Source: Magicicada septendecula
Taxonomy: Eukaryota > Arthropoda > Insecta > Hemiptera > Cicadidae
Direction: 5' to 3'
Length of the DNA stretch: 64,000 bases
Assembly (NCBI GenBank): GCA_034769895.1
Contig: CM068367.1
Span: 346,417,611-346,481,610 of the forward strand
The notes under the pieces are model-generated. The model worked only from the letters and a program-made list of their open reading frames with translations, searched no databases and had not been told where the DNA came from. Of the stretch, positions 1-10,593 are shown piece after piece. Positions within the stretch are counted from its first letter, which is position 1. Each line of letters begins with the position of its first letter. A program made the translations under genes and the position numbers.

Positions 1-54
1 TTTATAATATTGAGTTTAATATCTTAAAACCTTTTGTTTGGTAAGTCGTGCTTA

Positions 55-81
55 AATATATATATATATATATATATATAA
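55..81. repeat. (TA)n microsatellite
   Basis: A simple alternating TA run of about 26 bases, with no sign of function. Confidence 0.9.
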
Positions 82-254
82 TAATTAGTTGAGGCATTGA
101 ACTTTATTCAAACTCAAATTCAGTTTCGAATTCAATAAAAAATAATTATAGAGTATTCATGTATAAGATAGGTATAATGCTCTTAATTTTTGATTTAAAA
201 AAAACACCTGATAAGATTTTCGTTTGATCTTAAAAAGCGATGTACCCATGATCC

Positions 255-728
255 ATACCTCAAAATTTCCCCTCCCCCACCCCGTCTTTGAGTCAAATCA
301 CCTCAATTCTGGGCGCTGCGCATGCTCGTGAAGATGGCATTTATGCCCAAGAGGCATAAAAACGTATTTAATTAATGTATATAAAGAACACCAAATATTT
401 TAAATAAAAAGTATATTTTTGATTAGATTCGCCTTAGTATATGATATACTAATAACGTAGGACAGAAGATTAAAATTGTAGTAATTTTCTTATGGAATGA
501 TCAGTTTATCTGAAATTAAGATATGTATTACGTTATACTGTGGCCGTTGCTGGTGTAAATCGCAAAAAATTAGAAAAAATGCAAAAAAACAAAACTACTC
601 GTGAACAACCCTACATTCATGATTTTTTTTATAGAGCGTGAACATATTTTATTATAAAAAGAAAAAAAAGAATTGGGAAAAGCACCATTTAGCCCATGGA
701 ACGGGGGGAGGGGTAATTTTGAGGTATT
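255..728. repeat. Inverted repeat pair, possible small MITE
   Basis: The left arm at about 255-284 (beginning ATACCTCAAAATTTCCCC) is imperfectly complementary to the right arm at about 701-728 (ACGGGGGGAGGGG then TAATTTTGAGGTATT). The arms are about 28 bases and enclose about 415 bases with no ORF. This could be a MITE-like element, but no clear target-site duplication is visible, so the call is tentative. Confidence 0.4.
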
Positions 729-862
729 TTGTTTATCACACGTCAACGTTTCAACTGTATTCGCCCGTTAACGAAACCAGTTAACGAATTAACTATAGTT
801 GCAGTGTTCGCAGGTCATTGTCTAATTTTTTGCGGGTTTCCAGGTACTAAAACACCTACAGA

Positions 863-3502
863 ATGAAACGAATCAAGCCAAGTGGTGCTCAATTTCGAAA
901 GACAAAGATTAAAAAAATTCAGTCTGCTGAGAGTTCAAAAAATTTAATGAAAGCTTTTATTGAGAGAAGCTCGAGTTTGAAAAACAAGGAAGTCATGAAG
1001 TCGACCCACCAAATCGTGGATCAAGCTCTTCGACTGACGAAGGACACAGCAAAGACGATAATAGTGGAGAAAACAACGAGGGGGGAAAAGTCAGCGACTC
1101 CAATAATGTAAATAACTTAATTGAAACTTCTGCTACTACGTCTGAATTAAACATCATTCCAGAAACATTACTTGAACTTCAAAAATTTCTGAAGAAGAAA
1201 ATCCATTACGAGCCAACGAACATGACGATAAAAGACTACCAATAACACAGAGTGACAACTTTAGTATGGATGTTCTGCAAGATATTGGACGGTGGCCTGA
1301 AAACATTGCAAAACAGTTTCGAGACCTAGTCGTAAGTCAAGGCACCAGCCAACTGCAAAACAAAGACAGTGTTTTTCCTTCCGATACTACTGGAAGATCC
1401 ATGAATAAGTGTTGGTTTGAGAAACTCCTTAAAAATGGAAGGAAGATTAATCGGTCATGGTTATGCTATTCCCATGTAAAAACGCACTGTTTTGTGTTTG
1501 CTGCACATTATTTCAACAAAAGAACTACCAGAGCCAGAGCAGTTTTAGTAGTGTCAGTGGTTTTTCGACTTGGCGTAAGCTGAATCCTCGCATCCAGGAT
1601 CATGAGACTAGTGCTACACATCGCTCAGCATTTATGGAATGGAAAGAATTAGAGCGTTCACTGAATAAAGGAGCAGCCATTGATAGCCATCTTCAGCGAC
1701 AAGTTTGTGAAGCTGCTAAGATTTGGAAAGAAATCTTGGAAAAAGAGTAATCGCTACAGTGCAAACATTAGCTCAGCAGAACCTAGCTCTAAGAGGACAC
1801 AGAGAATCAATTACTGATAGTGCCAATCCTGGGAATTTTCTCGCACTTATCAAGTATCTTGCTAAATTCGATCCTGTAATGAGGACTCACCTGGATTCAG
1901 TTTCAGGAAATCCAGGAAAATTATCTTACCTCTCCCCGGATAGCCTAAACAAAATGAAATTATTTCCATCTTGGGTGAACAAGTGCGGAAAACCATAATT
2001 GCCGCATGTAAAAAGGCCAAGTATTACAGTATAATGTTTGACACAACGCCAGACCAATCACATGAAGAGCAAATGTCTCAGATCATTAGATTTGTTGACA
2101 CTGATGAACAGTCAGTTGAGGTAAGGGAATCATTTATAGATTTTATACCCGTACATGATAAGACTGCTGCTGGTATAACGGAAGTAATAACATCCAAACT
2201 AGAGGAAGATGGCTTAGACCTGAAAGACTGTAGAGGTCAGTCATTTGACAACCAGGCAACGATGGCTGGAATTCATACAGGGGTTCAAAAAAGGATCTTA
2301 GAACTAAATCCAGTAGCAATATTTGTTCCCTGCGACAACCACAGCCTTAATTTGGTAGGAGTGCACGCTGCCCACGTCAACCCTCGAGCAATCACATTTT
2401 TTGGGATCTTGGAGAAACTTTTTACATTCTTCTCTTGTTCTACACACAGGTGGAGTGTTTTGAAAGAACATGTAAATATTACAATAAAAAGACATGCAGA
2501 AACTAGATGGAGTTCAAAAGCAGATGCTGTTAAAGCAGTATCTTCTCAGCTAAACGAAATTATTGCTTGTCTCGAAAAACTTAGAGACACCCCTTCAGAA
2601 ACAGTTGAAACACGGGAAGATGCCGCAATACTCATCAATGGATTGGAGACATTTGACTTCATATGTTTGCTGTATTTTTGGGCAGAAATTCTCCCTGCAA
2701 TAAACCACTCTCAGAAAGTATTGCAGATTGAAGGAGTAAGCTTTCACAGTGCACTGTTACTGCTGCAAACTCTTGAAGATCAGTTAGGAGATTGGAGAAC
2801 GAATCTTTGTGACATAGTCATTGAGAAATCTGTGAAGAAATGTGAGGAATGGGGCGTGGAAACAGATAAGAGGCCACGGAAAAAACGTAAAATGCCTGGA
2901 GAGCATGCTGATGATGTTGTATTAAACAGCCGACAAGAGATAAAACGTTGTCTAATTGAAATTATAGACAAATTGTCAGCAGAGATGAGAGACAGATTCA
3001 CACATCTTTCGGAGCTAGAAAAACGATTTGGTTATCTTTGCAAGATTGAAAATCATCTCAAGAAGGGAATCAGCGAAGAAAATTATCTGAACACTGTAAA
3101 ATACTTGCAGAAAATTATCCACATGACATTGATTTTGAAGAGCTACTAAGAGACACTAAAGATGTTTTACTGTTGTTGAAAAGAGCAACCAATAATGGCG
3201 AAAAACTAAACTTGAAACCAAAAGGTCTATTGACTTATATTAATTCGATGGGTGCAGAATCATACAAGTCCCTAGCGACTGCCCTTCAAATACTTCTTAC
3301 AATTCCAGTGTCAGTAGCCTCGTGTGAGCGCTCATTTAGCAAGCTTAAGTTAATAAAACATTACTTAAGGTCTACAATGACGGAGAATAGACTTACCAAT
3401 TTAGCAGTTCTATCAATAGAACACGAAACTGCATCGTCACTTGACTACAGCAAAGTTATTTCCGATTTTGCAGCAGCAAAAGCAAGAAAAGTCAAGTTTT
3501 AA
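863..3502 (+). pseudogene. ZMYM1-like hAT transposase, frameshifted
   Basis: A decayed transposase lies in six consecutive pieces across all three frames: 863-1111, 1266-about 1455, 1457-1750, 1723-1998, 1971-3149 and 3173-3502. The N-terminal piece begins with the basic KPSGAQFRK motif typical of ZMYM1-like proteins. The second and third pieces cover a TTF-type zinc finger (Cys around FCVCC; HRSAF). The 392-residue piece is the DUF4371-like catalytic core, with an acidic FDTTPD motif and a FDNQATMAG motif that fit the first two RNase H-fold aspartates. The last piece is the hAT dimerisation domain with VASCERSFSKLK, which carries the catalytic Glu. At least four frame changes make it non-functional. 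No splice-like signals explain them, so decay is preferred to introns. Confidence 0.85.
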
Positions 3503-3700
3503 ATTGTTTTCATCTGTAAATAATGCTATGTACTTTTTAGTTGCTATGTACTTTCAACTTTTAAGACTACGATTGGAGTATTTTTGAAAAGTAACATGTA
3601 AATAAAAATGCTCAGTTAAACACAATTCTTTTCTTTTCTGTTATCCTTCATGTGTAACATCGTTCATGTTAATGTTGATGTCATCCTTCATGTTAAAAAA

Positions 3701-4003
3701 GTTTAACCTCCAAACGGGTAGAAAGGCAACCTAGCTAAATTCTAATTTCCGAACTGACAAAAAGGTGACCTAGCAAAAGTTTAACCTCCAAACGAGGAAG
3801 AAGGCAACCTAGCGAAAGTCTAACCTCCAAACGGGCAGAAAGGCGGGCTAGGAAAAATGCTAACTCCTTTCTGCCCGCTCAAAGGTAGAAATTTCGTTGG
3901 CTCATCTTTGTGTCTGTTTGGAGTTTGGAGGTTAGACTCTCACTAGGTCGCCTTTCTGTCCGTTTGGAGGTTAGACTTTCGCTAGGTCGCCTTTCTACCC
4001 GTT
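3701..4003. repeat. 39-bp tandem repeat in a foldback
   Basis: The left arm has four units with an exact 39-bp spacing, starting at 3701, 3740, 3779 and 3818. The second unit is degenerate. Each unit carries TAACCTCCAAACGGG-like sequence followed by AGAAAGGC and CTAGC. The right arm (about 3912-4003) carries the same unit in reverse orientation, again spaced 39 bp (GGTTAGACT near 3930 and 3969). The block can fold into a long hairpin and sits between the transposase and the right hAT end, so it is probably that element's subterminal repeat region. Confidence 0.85.
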
Positions 4004-4160
4004 GAAATACATATTATTCTTTATTTACTGTTTAAATAAAGTACAGTGATAAGTCAAAAAATAGACCGCCAATTACTTTTTTTTTTCCTTGTCGGCGAGT
4101 GGCAACTGAAATGTGTAGGGGGCGGCAAACTGACAGGCCGCCTCGGGCGGCGAAAGTACT

Positions 4161-4173
4161 AGCTACGCCACTG
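4161..4173. repeat. Right terminal repeat of hAT element
   Basis: AGCTACGCCACTG reads CAGTGGCGTAGCT inward on the minus strand, a typical hAT start. The sequence just inside is GC-rich (GCCGCCCGAGGCGG on the minus strand), which is also common in such ends. No left partner is present in the window. Confidence 0.6.
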
Positions 4174-4341
4174 ATCCAGCGAGAAGCGTACCGAACAATC
4201 CAGAACTTTCTCCACTCCCCCCGTCCATTGTGGCAGCTGTGCGTCATTCAAGTAGATGATTCTAGTGAGTTCCAGGAATTACGCATTAAGCAGCCGGCGT
4301 GCAGTTAAGGAGGGAAAGCTGTACTCGGCCTCAACACAGCG

Positions 4342-4350
4342 TATATAAAG
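4342..4350 (+). promoter_or_regulatory. TATA box of element A 5' LTR
   Basis: TATATAAAG is conserved in the 3' LTR copy at 8915-8923. An initiator-like TCAGT lies about 25-30 bases downstream in the 5' copy, consistent with the Pol II start of the element's transcript. The assignment is by motif and conservation only. Confidence 0.55.
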
Positions 4351-4513
4351 CCATAGCTGCCGTGTTGTCAGTTAGTTACGTGAGCGACTGAGTGTGGATT
4401 GAGTGCTTGTCGAAGTGAAGAATTATTGTGTTATGTGTTTTATAATTGTGCAAGACTCTATTAGTAGACATTGTTTATTGCGTGTGAACAATTTTTATTT
4501 GATTTGTTGTAGG

Positions 4514-4544
4514 CAACGATCTATACTACTGGATCGCGCTTGTG
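4514..4544 (+). repeat. Left terminal inverted repeat of P-like element
   Basis: This pairs with 6334-6364. The two differ at two positions and by one small indel. It is preceded by the target duplication copy at 4506-4513. Confidence 0.88.
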
Positions 4545-4746
4545 TGGAGTGGAGGTGCGGAGCAAACGGTCTACCTGCTATCCCCACCATCTGGCTGTCC
4601 ACTGCAACAAGTGTGCATACCGCATATCATAGTGTCACAAATACGCACCCATGCAATTACGTGTGTTTTGCTTCGACGTACTACTTCTTGTTCTGCGATC
4701 TCACTAAAAATATATTTTCAGTAGACTGTTAAAATATTTAACCAAC

Positions 4747-5377
4747 ATGCCCGTCCATTGTGCAGCCTACAATTGTACGAAGAGACATCAGAAAAGCAGC
4801 GAAGAAAATGTATCTTTTAACTTTAGAAGAGGAAGATATTTCAGAGACTTGTAACTTTGAAAAGGTGCTTTGTGACTTGATAGGGAATCAGAGTTCTACA
4901 TATTACAAAGATAATATTTTATTTTATATAAGTGGATTTATTGTAAGAAAAACTGACAGCAAAATCAAGTGTTTGGAATGCAGTAACGTACTGTTGGCCG
5001 ACGTTTCAGATATTAGTGCGTACACTCACTTTACAAATTTTATTTCAAAGGGCAAACTGGTGAGGGCATCTCATGATGTTCTAAAACTGATTAAATACAT
5101 GTATAATTTATATTTGTCTAATAACAACAAAGAAGTAAATACTTATAATTTATTAGCACAAACTTGTCGCCAGTTCACAGGTTCTGTGTTTAAAAATCAT
5201 AAATTTTGTAGTGACTTTGCAGACAGTCATGAAATTAAACTCATTAAACTTATAGGTCAAATGTTTTTTAAAGTTATATGTCATGCTTCTGCCAAGGAAA
5301 AAACTTTGGCAGCAAATATTTCTAAATTAGGTGTTCGTCAAAAGTATAATAAGCTCGTTCTTTTTTGCAATATATAA
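4747..5377 (+). pseudogene. Deleted THAP/P-element transposase
   Basis: An ATG at 4747 opens a 35-codon frame whose first 24 residues look like the start of a C2CH THAP zinc finger: MPVHCAAYNC supplies the first two cysteines, followed by a basic stretch and VSF. Near 4820 this joins sequence in another frame (to 5377) that matches the C-terminal part of P/THAP9-type transposases: YISGFIVRK, the KCLECSNVL Cys pair, then FTNFISKGKLVRAS and a helical tail. The THAP frame stops at 4854, so the two parts are not co-translated. The rest of the finger, the catalytic core and the GTP-binding region are missing. A 205-residue frame starting at 4760 overlaps the THAP stub out of frame, so its first 20 or so residues are not meaningful. 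Confidence 0.8.
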
Positions 5378-5484
5378 CTGAGAAAGAAACATGTTAATCG
5401 CGTGTTTTTCTTATAAATGGAATTTTCCGATAATTTAAGAATTCTTTATAATAAATGCTCAAAATAGAAGATATGAATATGACA

Positions 5485-6040
5485 GTTACCGGCATATGTA
5501 GGCCCATCATATGTATCACAAAAGCGAAATTAGAATCCCTATTGCACTGTTAAAAAGATCAGACAGATTACATACGCGGCGCACAATTTGAGAATTCACT
5601 TTTAAATATTAGTTTGTCCAAATAATTTTGTAGATAATCTAGCATCAGCGCATTTAGTTGTAAGTTTATTTAATTGTAAGTTGTAAATAATTAATTGTAA
5701 GTTGTAAATAATTAATTGTAAGTTGTTAAGAATGTAATATACAAACATTATGTACTGTAGTAACGTAATTACCAGTTACCGGCATATCATATGTATCACA
5801 AAAGCGAAATTAGAATCCCTATTCTATTGTTAAAAAGATCAGACAGATTACATACGCGGCGCACAATTTGAGAATTCAGTTTATAAATATTAATTTGTGC
5901 AAATAATTTTGTAGATAATCTAGCATAAACCCATTTAGTTGTAAGTTTATTTGAGTTAATTGTAAGTTGTAAATAATTAATTGTAAGTTGTTAAGAATGT
6001 AATATACAAAAATTATGTACTGTAGTAATGTAATTATAAT
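5485..6040 (+). repeat. 290-bp tandem duplication inside P-like element
   Basis: Two units begin with GTTACCGGCATAT at 5485 and 5775 and share nearly all of their sequence, including ACATACGCGGCGCACAA. Each unit also carries small internal TTAATTGTAAGTTG repeats. The second copy ends at about 6036-6040. The block is non-coding and lies between the transposase remnant and the right terminal repeat. Confidence 0.85.
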
Positions 6041-6333
6041 GAAATGTCGAAATGCAAACATTATGATGGTCAATAACATGTACATAATAAAAATTAAAAA
6101 CACATTTAAATTAATAATTAGGAATTGTTTCTGTTGTATTTTTCATCATCCCGTTGGTAAAATTTCTTATCCTTATTCCTTACGAAATTTATTCTTTTAG
6201 TACTTTTCCTTTAATAAGGAAAGCGCAATGATAAAACAATTCAGTGTTGTCATGGGCTGCTCAAGTTCCAACAGCGAGCGACGACAGCCAGGTGGTGGGG
6301 AGAGCTGAACGAGCAGGACCGTTTTGTTAACAC

Positions 6334-6364
6334 GCACAGCGCGATCCACTAGTATACATCGTTG
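6334..6364 (-). repeat. Right terminal inverted repeat of P-like element
   Basis: Read on the minus strand it begins CAACGATGTATACTAG and matches 4514-4544. It is followed at once by the second copy of the GTTGTAGG target duplication (6365-6372). Confidence 0.88.
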
Positions 6365-6498
6365 GTTGTAGGAGACTGTGTTGTTAATTACGAAATGTTT
6401 AACTGTAAAAATTAAAACTGGTGATAGTGACTTAATTGGTGTCTTGTACTTATTTTGTTTCCACTGTCCTACGACGATCGAGTAGACCGTCGTAACAG

Positions 6499-6516
6499 TG
6501 GTGTCAGAAGTGGGAT
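6499..6516 (+). other. Primer-binding site of element A (tRNA-Leu type)
   Basis: TGGTGTCAGAAGTGGGAT lies one base after the 5' LTR end. It is the complement of a tRNA 3' end of the form ...CCCACTTCTGACACCA, which I recognise as tRNA-Leu type. It primes minus-strand synthesis in the intact family. Confidence 0.75.
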
Positions 6517-6577
6517 ATAACGGTTAACAGTGGAAACTTTGTACAAGACGAGTGTACTTCGTAATTAATCGGAAACA

Positions 6578-6928
6578 ATGGATACCAGTCAGATGATAGA
6601 GTCATTCCAAGCAATGCTACTGCAAATCGAGGAACGATGCTGACAAGAGGCGGCAGAAAAGGAAAAACGACTGGATGAGAAACTCAGACAAGAAAGAGAA
6701 GCAGCAAATGAACGACAGAAAGCACTAATGGAAGAACGACTAACAGAAAAACGTAAGCGTGAAAATGAAACACCAGAGAGACGACAAAAAGAAGAATTTA
6801 GTCGTCAATCAGACGAAGTTAAGGCGTTCGTACAAGAGGATACCACTGCAAAATTCGTCCTTTCACGAGATGAGCTAAACAAACAAGTTGACCGAATATC
6901 TGAAATAGAAAAATCTGTGCAACTATAA
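6578..6928 (+). pseudogene. Element A gag N-terminal region, broken
   Basis: An ATG at 6578 begins a frame interrupted by TGA at 6641-6643 that then continues in the same frame to TAA at 6926-6928. The product would be highly charged and helical (repeated Glu/Arg/Lys runs, as in EKRKRENETPERRQKEE), as expected for a coiled-coil N-terminal part of gag. A spacer with further stops separates it from the capsid-like ORF at 7089. Confidence 0.6.
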
Positions 6929-7088
6929 AAACAAGTATGTCAAATTTAGAAGATTCTATTACAAATTGAATATAACAAATTAAAAAGGAAGTCGAACATT
7001 TAGTCAAAGAAATAGTTCATAAAGAAAGACCATCAGTAAATGCTGATGAAGATTCAAAATATCAGAGAAGTCAAACTGTAGTAGGCCA

Positions 7089-8003
7089 GTGTTCACAAAG
7101 GCCCCAACGTTTGATGGAAGCACTCATTGGACAACTTATATTCGCCAATTTAAAGCTGCCGCTCGCTTAAATAAATGGACGGAAGAAGAGAAAGGACTTT
7201 CACTAATTCTTGCTTTAAAAGGGCCTGCCGCACAACTAATACAGAAAGTGCCACCTGAAAATCAGAACGTCTATGCCGAATTAACTAAAGCTCTGGAATT
7301 ACGGTACGGTGACCAGCATTTGTGTGAAGTGTACCGTGAACAACTTAAAGCGAGGCGTCAGCATTCAGGGGAAAGCCTTCAAGAGTTTGAAGCGAATATC
7401 GACCGACTGACGAGATTGGCTTATCCCGAAGAATCGGAGGACTTCCGGAAGTGGATTTCTCTCATTATGTTTATTGACGGTATCAGAGATAGTCAATTAC
7501 AACAAGTGTTAAGAATGGCACGGCACGATAATAAATCAGACGCTCTTGTTCATGCTCTCCGTTTTGAAGCTCCCAAGTCGGCGACTTACATTAATCAAAG
7601 TATGCCATCACGTTGTAGCCAAACGGATCCAATACCACAGTATCGTCATAGCGGGCGGCATAAAGAGACGATTCAAAAACAACAGTTTAAGAAGTCAGCA
7701 GCGCCACAACGATCTTTCGAACCAAAGGATAAAGACAGAAGACCGAAGTGTTACAACTGTGGGAAACGTGGTCATCTACAGGTAGACTGCTGGAAGAATA
7801 AAATACCGAGAGAAGAGAGCGATCTCACCAATTGGAGAAATAATGCCCCAGAACAGCACACAGTTTCCACGCTACATAAGACTAGTGGAAACCTGATCGT
7901 TAATGGGTTTGCGGAAGGTAAACGAACATCATTTACTGTTGACACGGGCGCTACAGTGTCTATTGTATGCCCTGACAATCAGCAACCGACGGCCTCAAAT
8001 TAG
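7089..8003 (+). pseudogene. Element A gag capsid, nucleocapsid and protease start
   Basis: This 304-residue open frame has a Ty3/Gypsy-type capsid at roughly residues 1-165 (FDGSTHWTTYIRQFKAAA, then EEFEANIDRLTRLAYP-like helices). A single CCHC zinc knuckle CYNCGKRGHLQVDC follows at about residues 221-234, and the aspartic protease active site VDTGATVSIV at about 283-292. The frame stops just after the active site, and the rest of the protease continues in other frames, so it is broken. No upstream ATG in this frame was found; initiation was presumably from the broken leader ORF. Unlike elements B and C in this window, A keeps a CCHC knuckle. Confidence 0.85.
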
Positions 8004-8735
8004 CTCTTGTACAATACAGACTGTGACTGGAAGCCCCGTCAATGTGTTAGGAAAGATAGACGTACGTGTACGTCTGGTCTTCTCGAGTTTAGCCACCAAA
8101 TGCTTGTTGCAGACATTGTTGATGAAGTGATTCTTGGCACGGATATATGAATGCCTACGGATTTGTTGTGGACTTAAGAGAGAACGTCCTGAAGGTTGGA
8201 CAAGAGAAGATAAAGCTTTGCATGGCTAAAATGTCAGGGTCTGCCAACCATTCAATCAAGCAAGTGGCATTGGCCGAAGAAGAAATCAACAGGTCTGGTC
8301 AAGAGGAACCTTTCCTATTCCAGGCGGAAATGGAAGAAGAACTAGCAGAGGAAGTACACATACGTGAAACAGCAAAAGAAGTGACTGGAAAGCCAACTGT
8401 TGGTGTCAAGAAAAACCCCTTGCTTGTTCCTGAGTTAATAGAAGCGCCCAGGGGAAAATTTGCTGAAGATGAAGTTACGCAAGAGGTTGTTGACGAGATC
8501 CAATCAGACTTGGATCAGCCAGTGGTGTTTAGGTCATCAGTACATGACGCAACGGGAGTGATTCCAGCAAAACTAGCGGTTGAGCGGAAGACTCGTATTC
8601 CTGGGAACTTGATGCTCGGATCACATGAGACCGAATTCGAAGGACGGGAGAATTATCTTTCACAAGGATGTCCACCTAGATCGCCTGGCCAAGTATTACT
8701 TCAGAGACGGTTTGCCAGTTCGGAACGAACAGGCT
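8004..8735 (+). pseudogene. Element A protease remainder fused to integrase tail
   Basis: Protease-like sequence continues with frame changes: a VTGSPVNVLGKI segment, then DIVDEVILGTD ending at a TGA before 8147. A 244-codon frame (8147-8881) follows with MNAYGFVVDLRENVL and a long acidic segment. Near 8540 it passes into HDATGVIPAKLAVERKTRIP, resembling the post-catalytic part of Gypsy integrase. RT, RNase H and the integrase catalytic core are absent between them, so a deletion of probably 2 kb or more joined the two parts. The frame reads on into the LTR and that part has no meaning. Confidence 0.7.
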
Positions 8736-8736
8736 T

Positions 8737-8748
8737 AAGGAGGGGCAG
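8737..8748 (+). other. Polypurine tract of element A
   Basis: AAGGAGGGGCAG lies immediately before the 3' LTR start (TGTTGCG at 8749). It is a purine-rich plus-strand primer site in the canonical position. Confidence 0.75.
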
Positions 8749-9111
8749 TGTTGCGAGAAGCGTACCGAGCAATCCAGAACTTTCTCCACTCCCCCGTCCA
8801 GTGTGGCAGCTGTGCGTCATTCAAGTAGATGATTCTAGTGAGTTCCAGGAACTACGCATTAAGCAGCCGGCGTGGAGTTAAGGAGGGAAAGCTGTACTCG
8901 GCCTCAGCACAGCATATATAAAGCCGTAGCTGCCGGGTAGTTACGTGAGCGACTTCCGCTAATGTGGATTGAGTGCTTGTCAAAGTGAAGATTATTGTGT
9001 TATGTGTTTTATAATCGTGCAAGACTCTATTAGTAGACATTGTTTATTGCGTGTGAACAATTTTTATTTGATTTGTTGTAGGGAACTGTGCTGTTAATTA
9101 CGAACTGTTTA
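8749..9111 (+). repeat. 3' LTR of element A, proximal part
   Basis: This matches the 5' LTR from 4179 onward, with small indels near the transcription start region. A TATATAAAG box lies at 8915-8923. It breaks off at 9111, where element B begins. The missing last 90 or so bases are found 38 kb away at 47345-47441. Confidence 0.9.
8915..8923 (+). promoter_or_regulatory. TATA box of element A 3' LTR
   Basis: TATATAAAG is the counterpart of 4342-4350. Its conservation in both LTRs supports a core promoter role. Confidence 0.5.
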
Positions 9112-10592
9112 TAACGACAAATTTGAATACGATGCAATTTTACGGGGATTAATTCATATATCATAAATAACAAATGTAAATCTGTAAAAAACGATGTTAA
9201 GTAAATGCAGTTAGAAGGTACCAGAGCGGTATTTGTTCAAAAGGAACAACGATTGAGTTGACGCCAGCCAGTCGCCCAGAAAGTACAAAAAGTCACGTAG
9301 AGGGTCGGCTATCATAAAAATGCATTGTAAGTAGAAACTACCAAGAAATGTGTAAAGGTTGGCAAATTTTAAGTGCTTTCAACAATAAAGTACCGTCATG
9401 TAAGACAGAGATCGTAAACAGAGAAATGCATGCAACGCATATTCCCCACCACGTGTACGCGCGCCGTTGGGTTGACGAATAGAAAAAAGCGTCATTTTTT
9501 TAGCGGGTGAATTCTCGTGGTAGATTGGGTAAATTTGTATTTCGCGGCACATGAAACCAATCAGAGTGTATTCTGTAAATAGTTGGTGAGGGTAGTTTTA
9601 AGTCGAGTATAAGAAACGTAGATTGGAAAAGTTAAGTCAGTCAGCGGAGATATTACAACAATTAGACTCGTAACCTTTATTTTAAGTCAGCGGGGTTTTT
9701 ACAACAGTTAGACTCGCAATCGTTATTGAATAATATAAGTAATCGTAATTTCTGAAGTTAAATCGTCGGAGAAGTTACAATCGTTAAAGTCGTAATTGGT
9801 AATTCAGTCATCGGAGAACAGTTATTAAGCAGTTAAAGTGTTCAGTCTTTACAGAATCTACCGTAATTCGTCTGAGACATTATCAAAGTTCGAATTGTGA
9901 ATTAAAAGAGAATCGGAGAAATATCACAGTGAGACTCGTCAAGTTACTAAATAATCCGACGGTATCGGTCTGTACTATTCGTGTTGCAAGCACTTATCTT
10001 AAATAATATACATACCAAGGTGTTAAGAAGATATATTGATTAATACGACATATACGTAGTTTAACTAAGATAATTAGAAGTGAATGTATTATTGTGAATG
10101 TGATACCAGTATATATATAAGTTTGTGATAATCAAACGAGTGCAACCAACGAGGATCTACAGTAACAGCGGATGACAACAGAGCGACAGGACAGGCGACG
10201 TTCGAGTGGATAATCCTCATCGCAGATTCGGAATTCAACCATCAAGTAAAATTTATATGAACATTCATTTTCACATTGTTATTAAAGTCAATTCTTTTGA
10301 TAATTCAAACAGTTTAAAAAGAATCCACAATTAAAAAGAGAAAAATCATAAAAAACTAAATACTGATATAGTAATGTAATCTGTGAATTCAAGAAAATCA
10401 TTAAACGTATAATTTGTCATATTTATATTTGTTTTATTAATTAATAAACCCTGAAGTTGATTATAAGAGTCGCTACCCCAAAGTAAGAGCTAAATTCAAT
10501 AGTTGAATATCAACAATTATATTTAGGCTATATATATTTAGAAATAACCTTTGTTTTGAGAGTTTAGTTGTAGAAATTGACCATACAACGAA
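9112..10592 (+). repeat. 5' LTR of element B, proximal part
   Basis: This is collinear with 42846-43175 plus 46081-47223. It begins TAACGAC (or ATAACGAC one base earlier). It runs through GAGAGTTTAGTTGTAG to ACAACGAA at 10592 and there switches without any LTR terminus into the middle of a C gag gene. The last 56 bases (10537-10592) are present again at 37124-37179 on the other side of the C array. Confidence 0.9.
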
Positions 10593-10593
10593 T

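Larger units (their letters stand above)
1..862. other. Non-coding AT-rich flank
   Basis: No gene or recognisable transposon terminus was found here. It contains a TA run, runs of A, and the paired arms of an inverted repeat listed separately. I looked for the left terminal repeat of the neighbouring hAT element (expected to begin CAGTGGCG) and did not see it, so that element's left end is either eroded or outside the window. Confidence 0.5.
863..4173 (+). mobile_element. hAT-like DNA transposon remnant, ZMYM1-like
   Basis: This is the right-hand part of a decayed hAT element. It holds a broken transposase (863-3502), a subterminal foldback block (3701-4003) and a right end at 4161-4173. Read inward on the minus strand, that end begins CAGTGGCGTAGCT, the kind of terminus common among hAT elements. 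It abuts family A's 5' LTR directly. The next eight bases (4174-4181, ATCCAGCG) would be the target duplication, but its partner cannot be found without the left end. The start given is the first coding position, not a true terminus. Confidence 0.65.
4514..6364 (+). mobile_element. P-like (THAP) element, internally deleted
   Basis: This 1,851-bp insertion interrupts the 5' LTR of element A. It has terminal inverted repeats of about 31 bp (left begins CAACGATCTATACTAC; right, read inward, begins CAACGATGTATACTAG). It is flanked by an exact 8-bp target duplication, GTTGTAGG, the size made by P-family transposases. Inside are the first 24 codons of a THAP finger followed directly by a C-terminal P/THAP9-type transposase fragment, so most of the transposase has been deleted. 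A 290-bp duplication sits in its right half. It is a non-autonomous derivative comparable in structure to deleted Drosophila P elements. Confidence 0.9.
4179..6497 (+). repeat. 5' LTR of element A (interrupted)
   Basis: 4179-4513 matches 8751-9087 of the 3' LTR. 6373-6497 continues it and matches 9081-9111 plus 47345-47441. The two parts are separated by the P-like element, whose 8-bp target duplication GTTGTAGG (4506-4513 and 6365-6372) marks a clean insertion. The LTR ends in CGTAACA just before the primer-binding site. Its first few bases are missing or altered next to the hAT right end. Confidence 0.88.

Noticed and set aside
863-3502. A host ZMYM1-like gene with introns
   Set aside because: Frame changes occur without splice-like borders, pieces overlap in different frames, and a hAT right terminus follows downstream.
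3701-4003. CRISPR-like array from regular 39-bp units
   Set aside because: Units are contiguous without unique spacers, both orientations are present, and the context is a eukaryotic transposon.
4403-4732. 109-codon ORF spanning the element A LTR and the P-like left end
   Set aside because: It crosses an insertion junction between two unrelated elements, so it cannot be a conserved gene.
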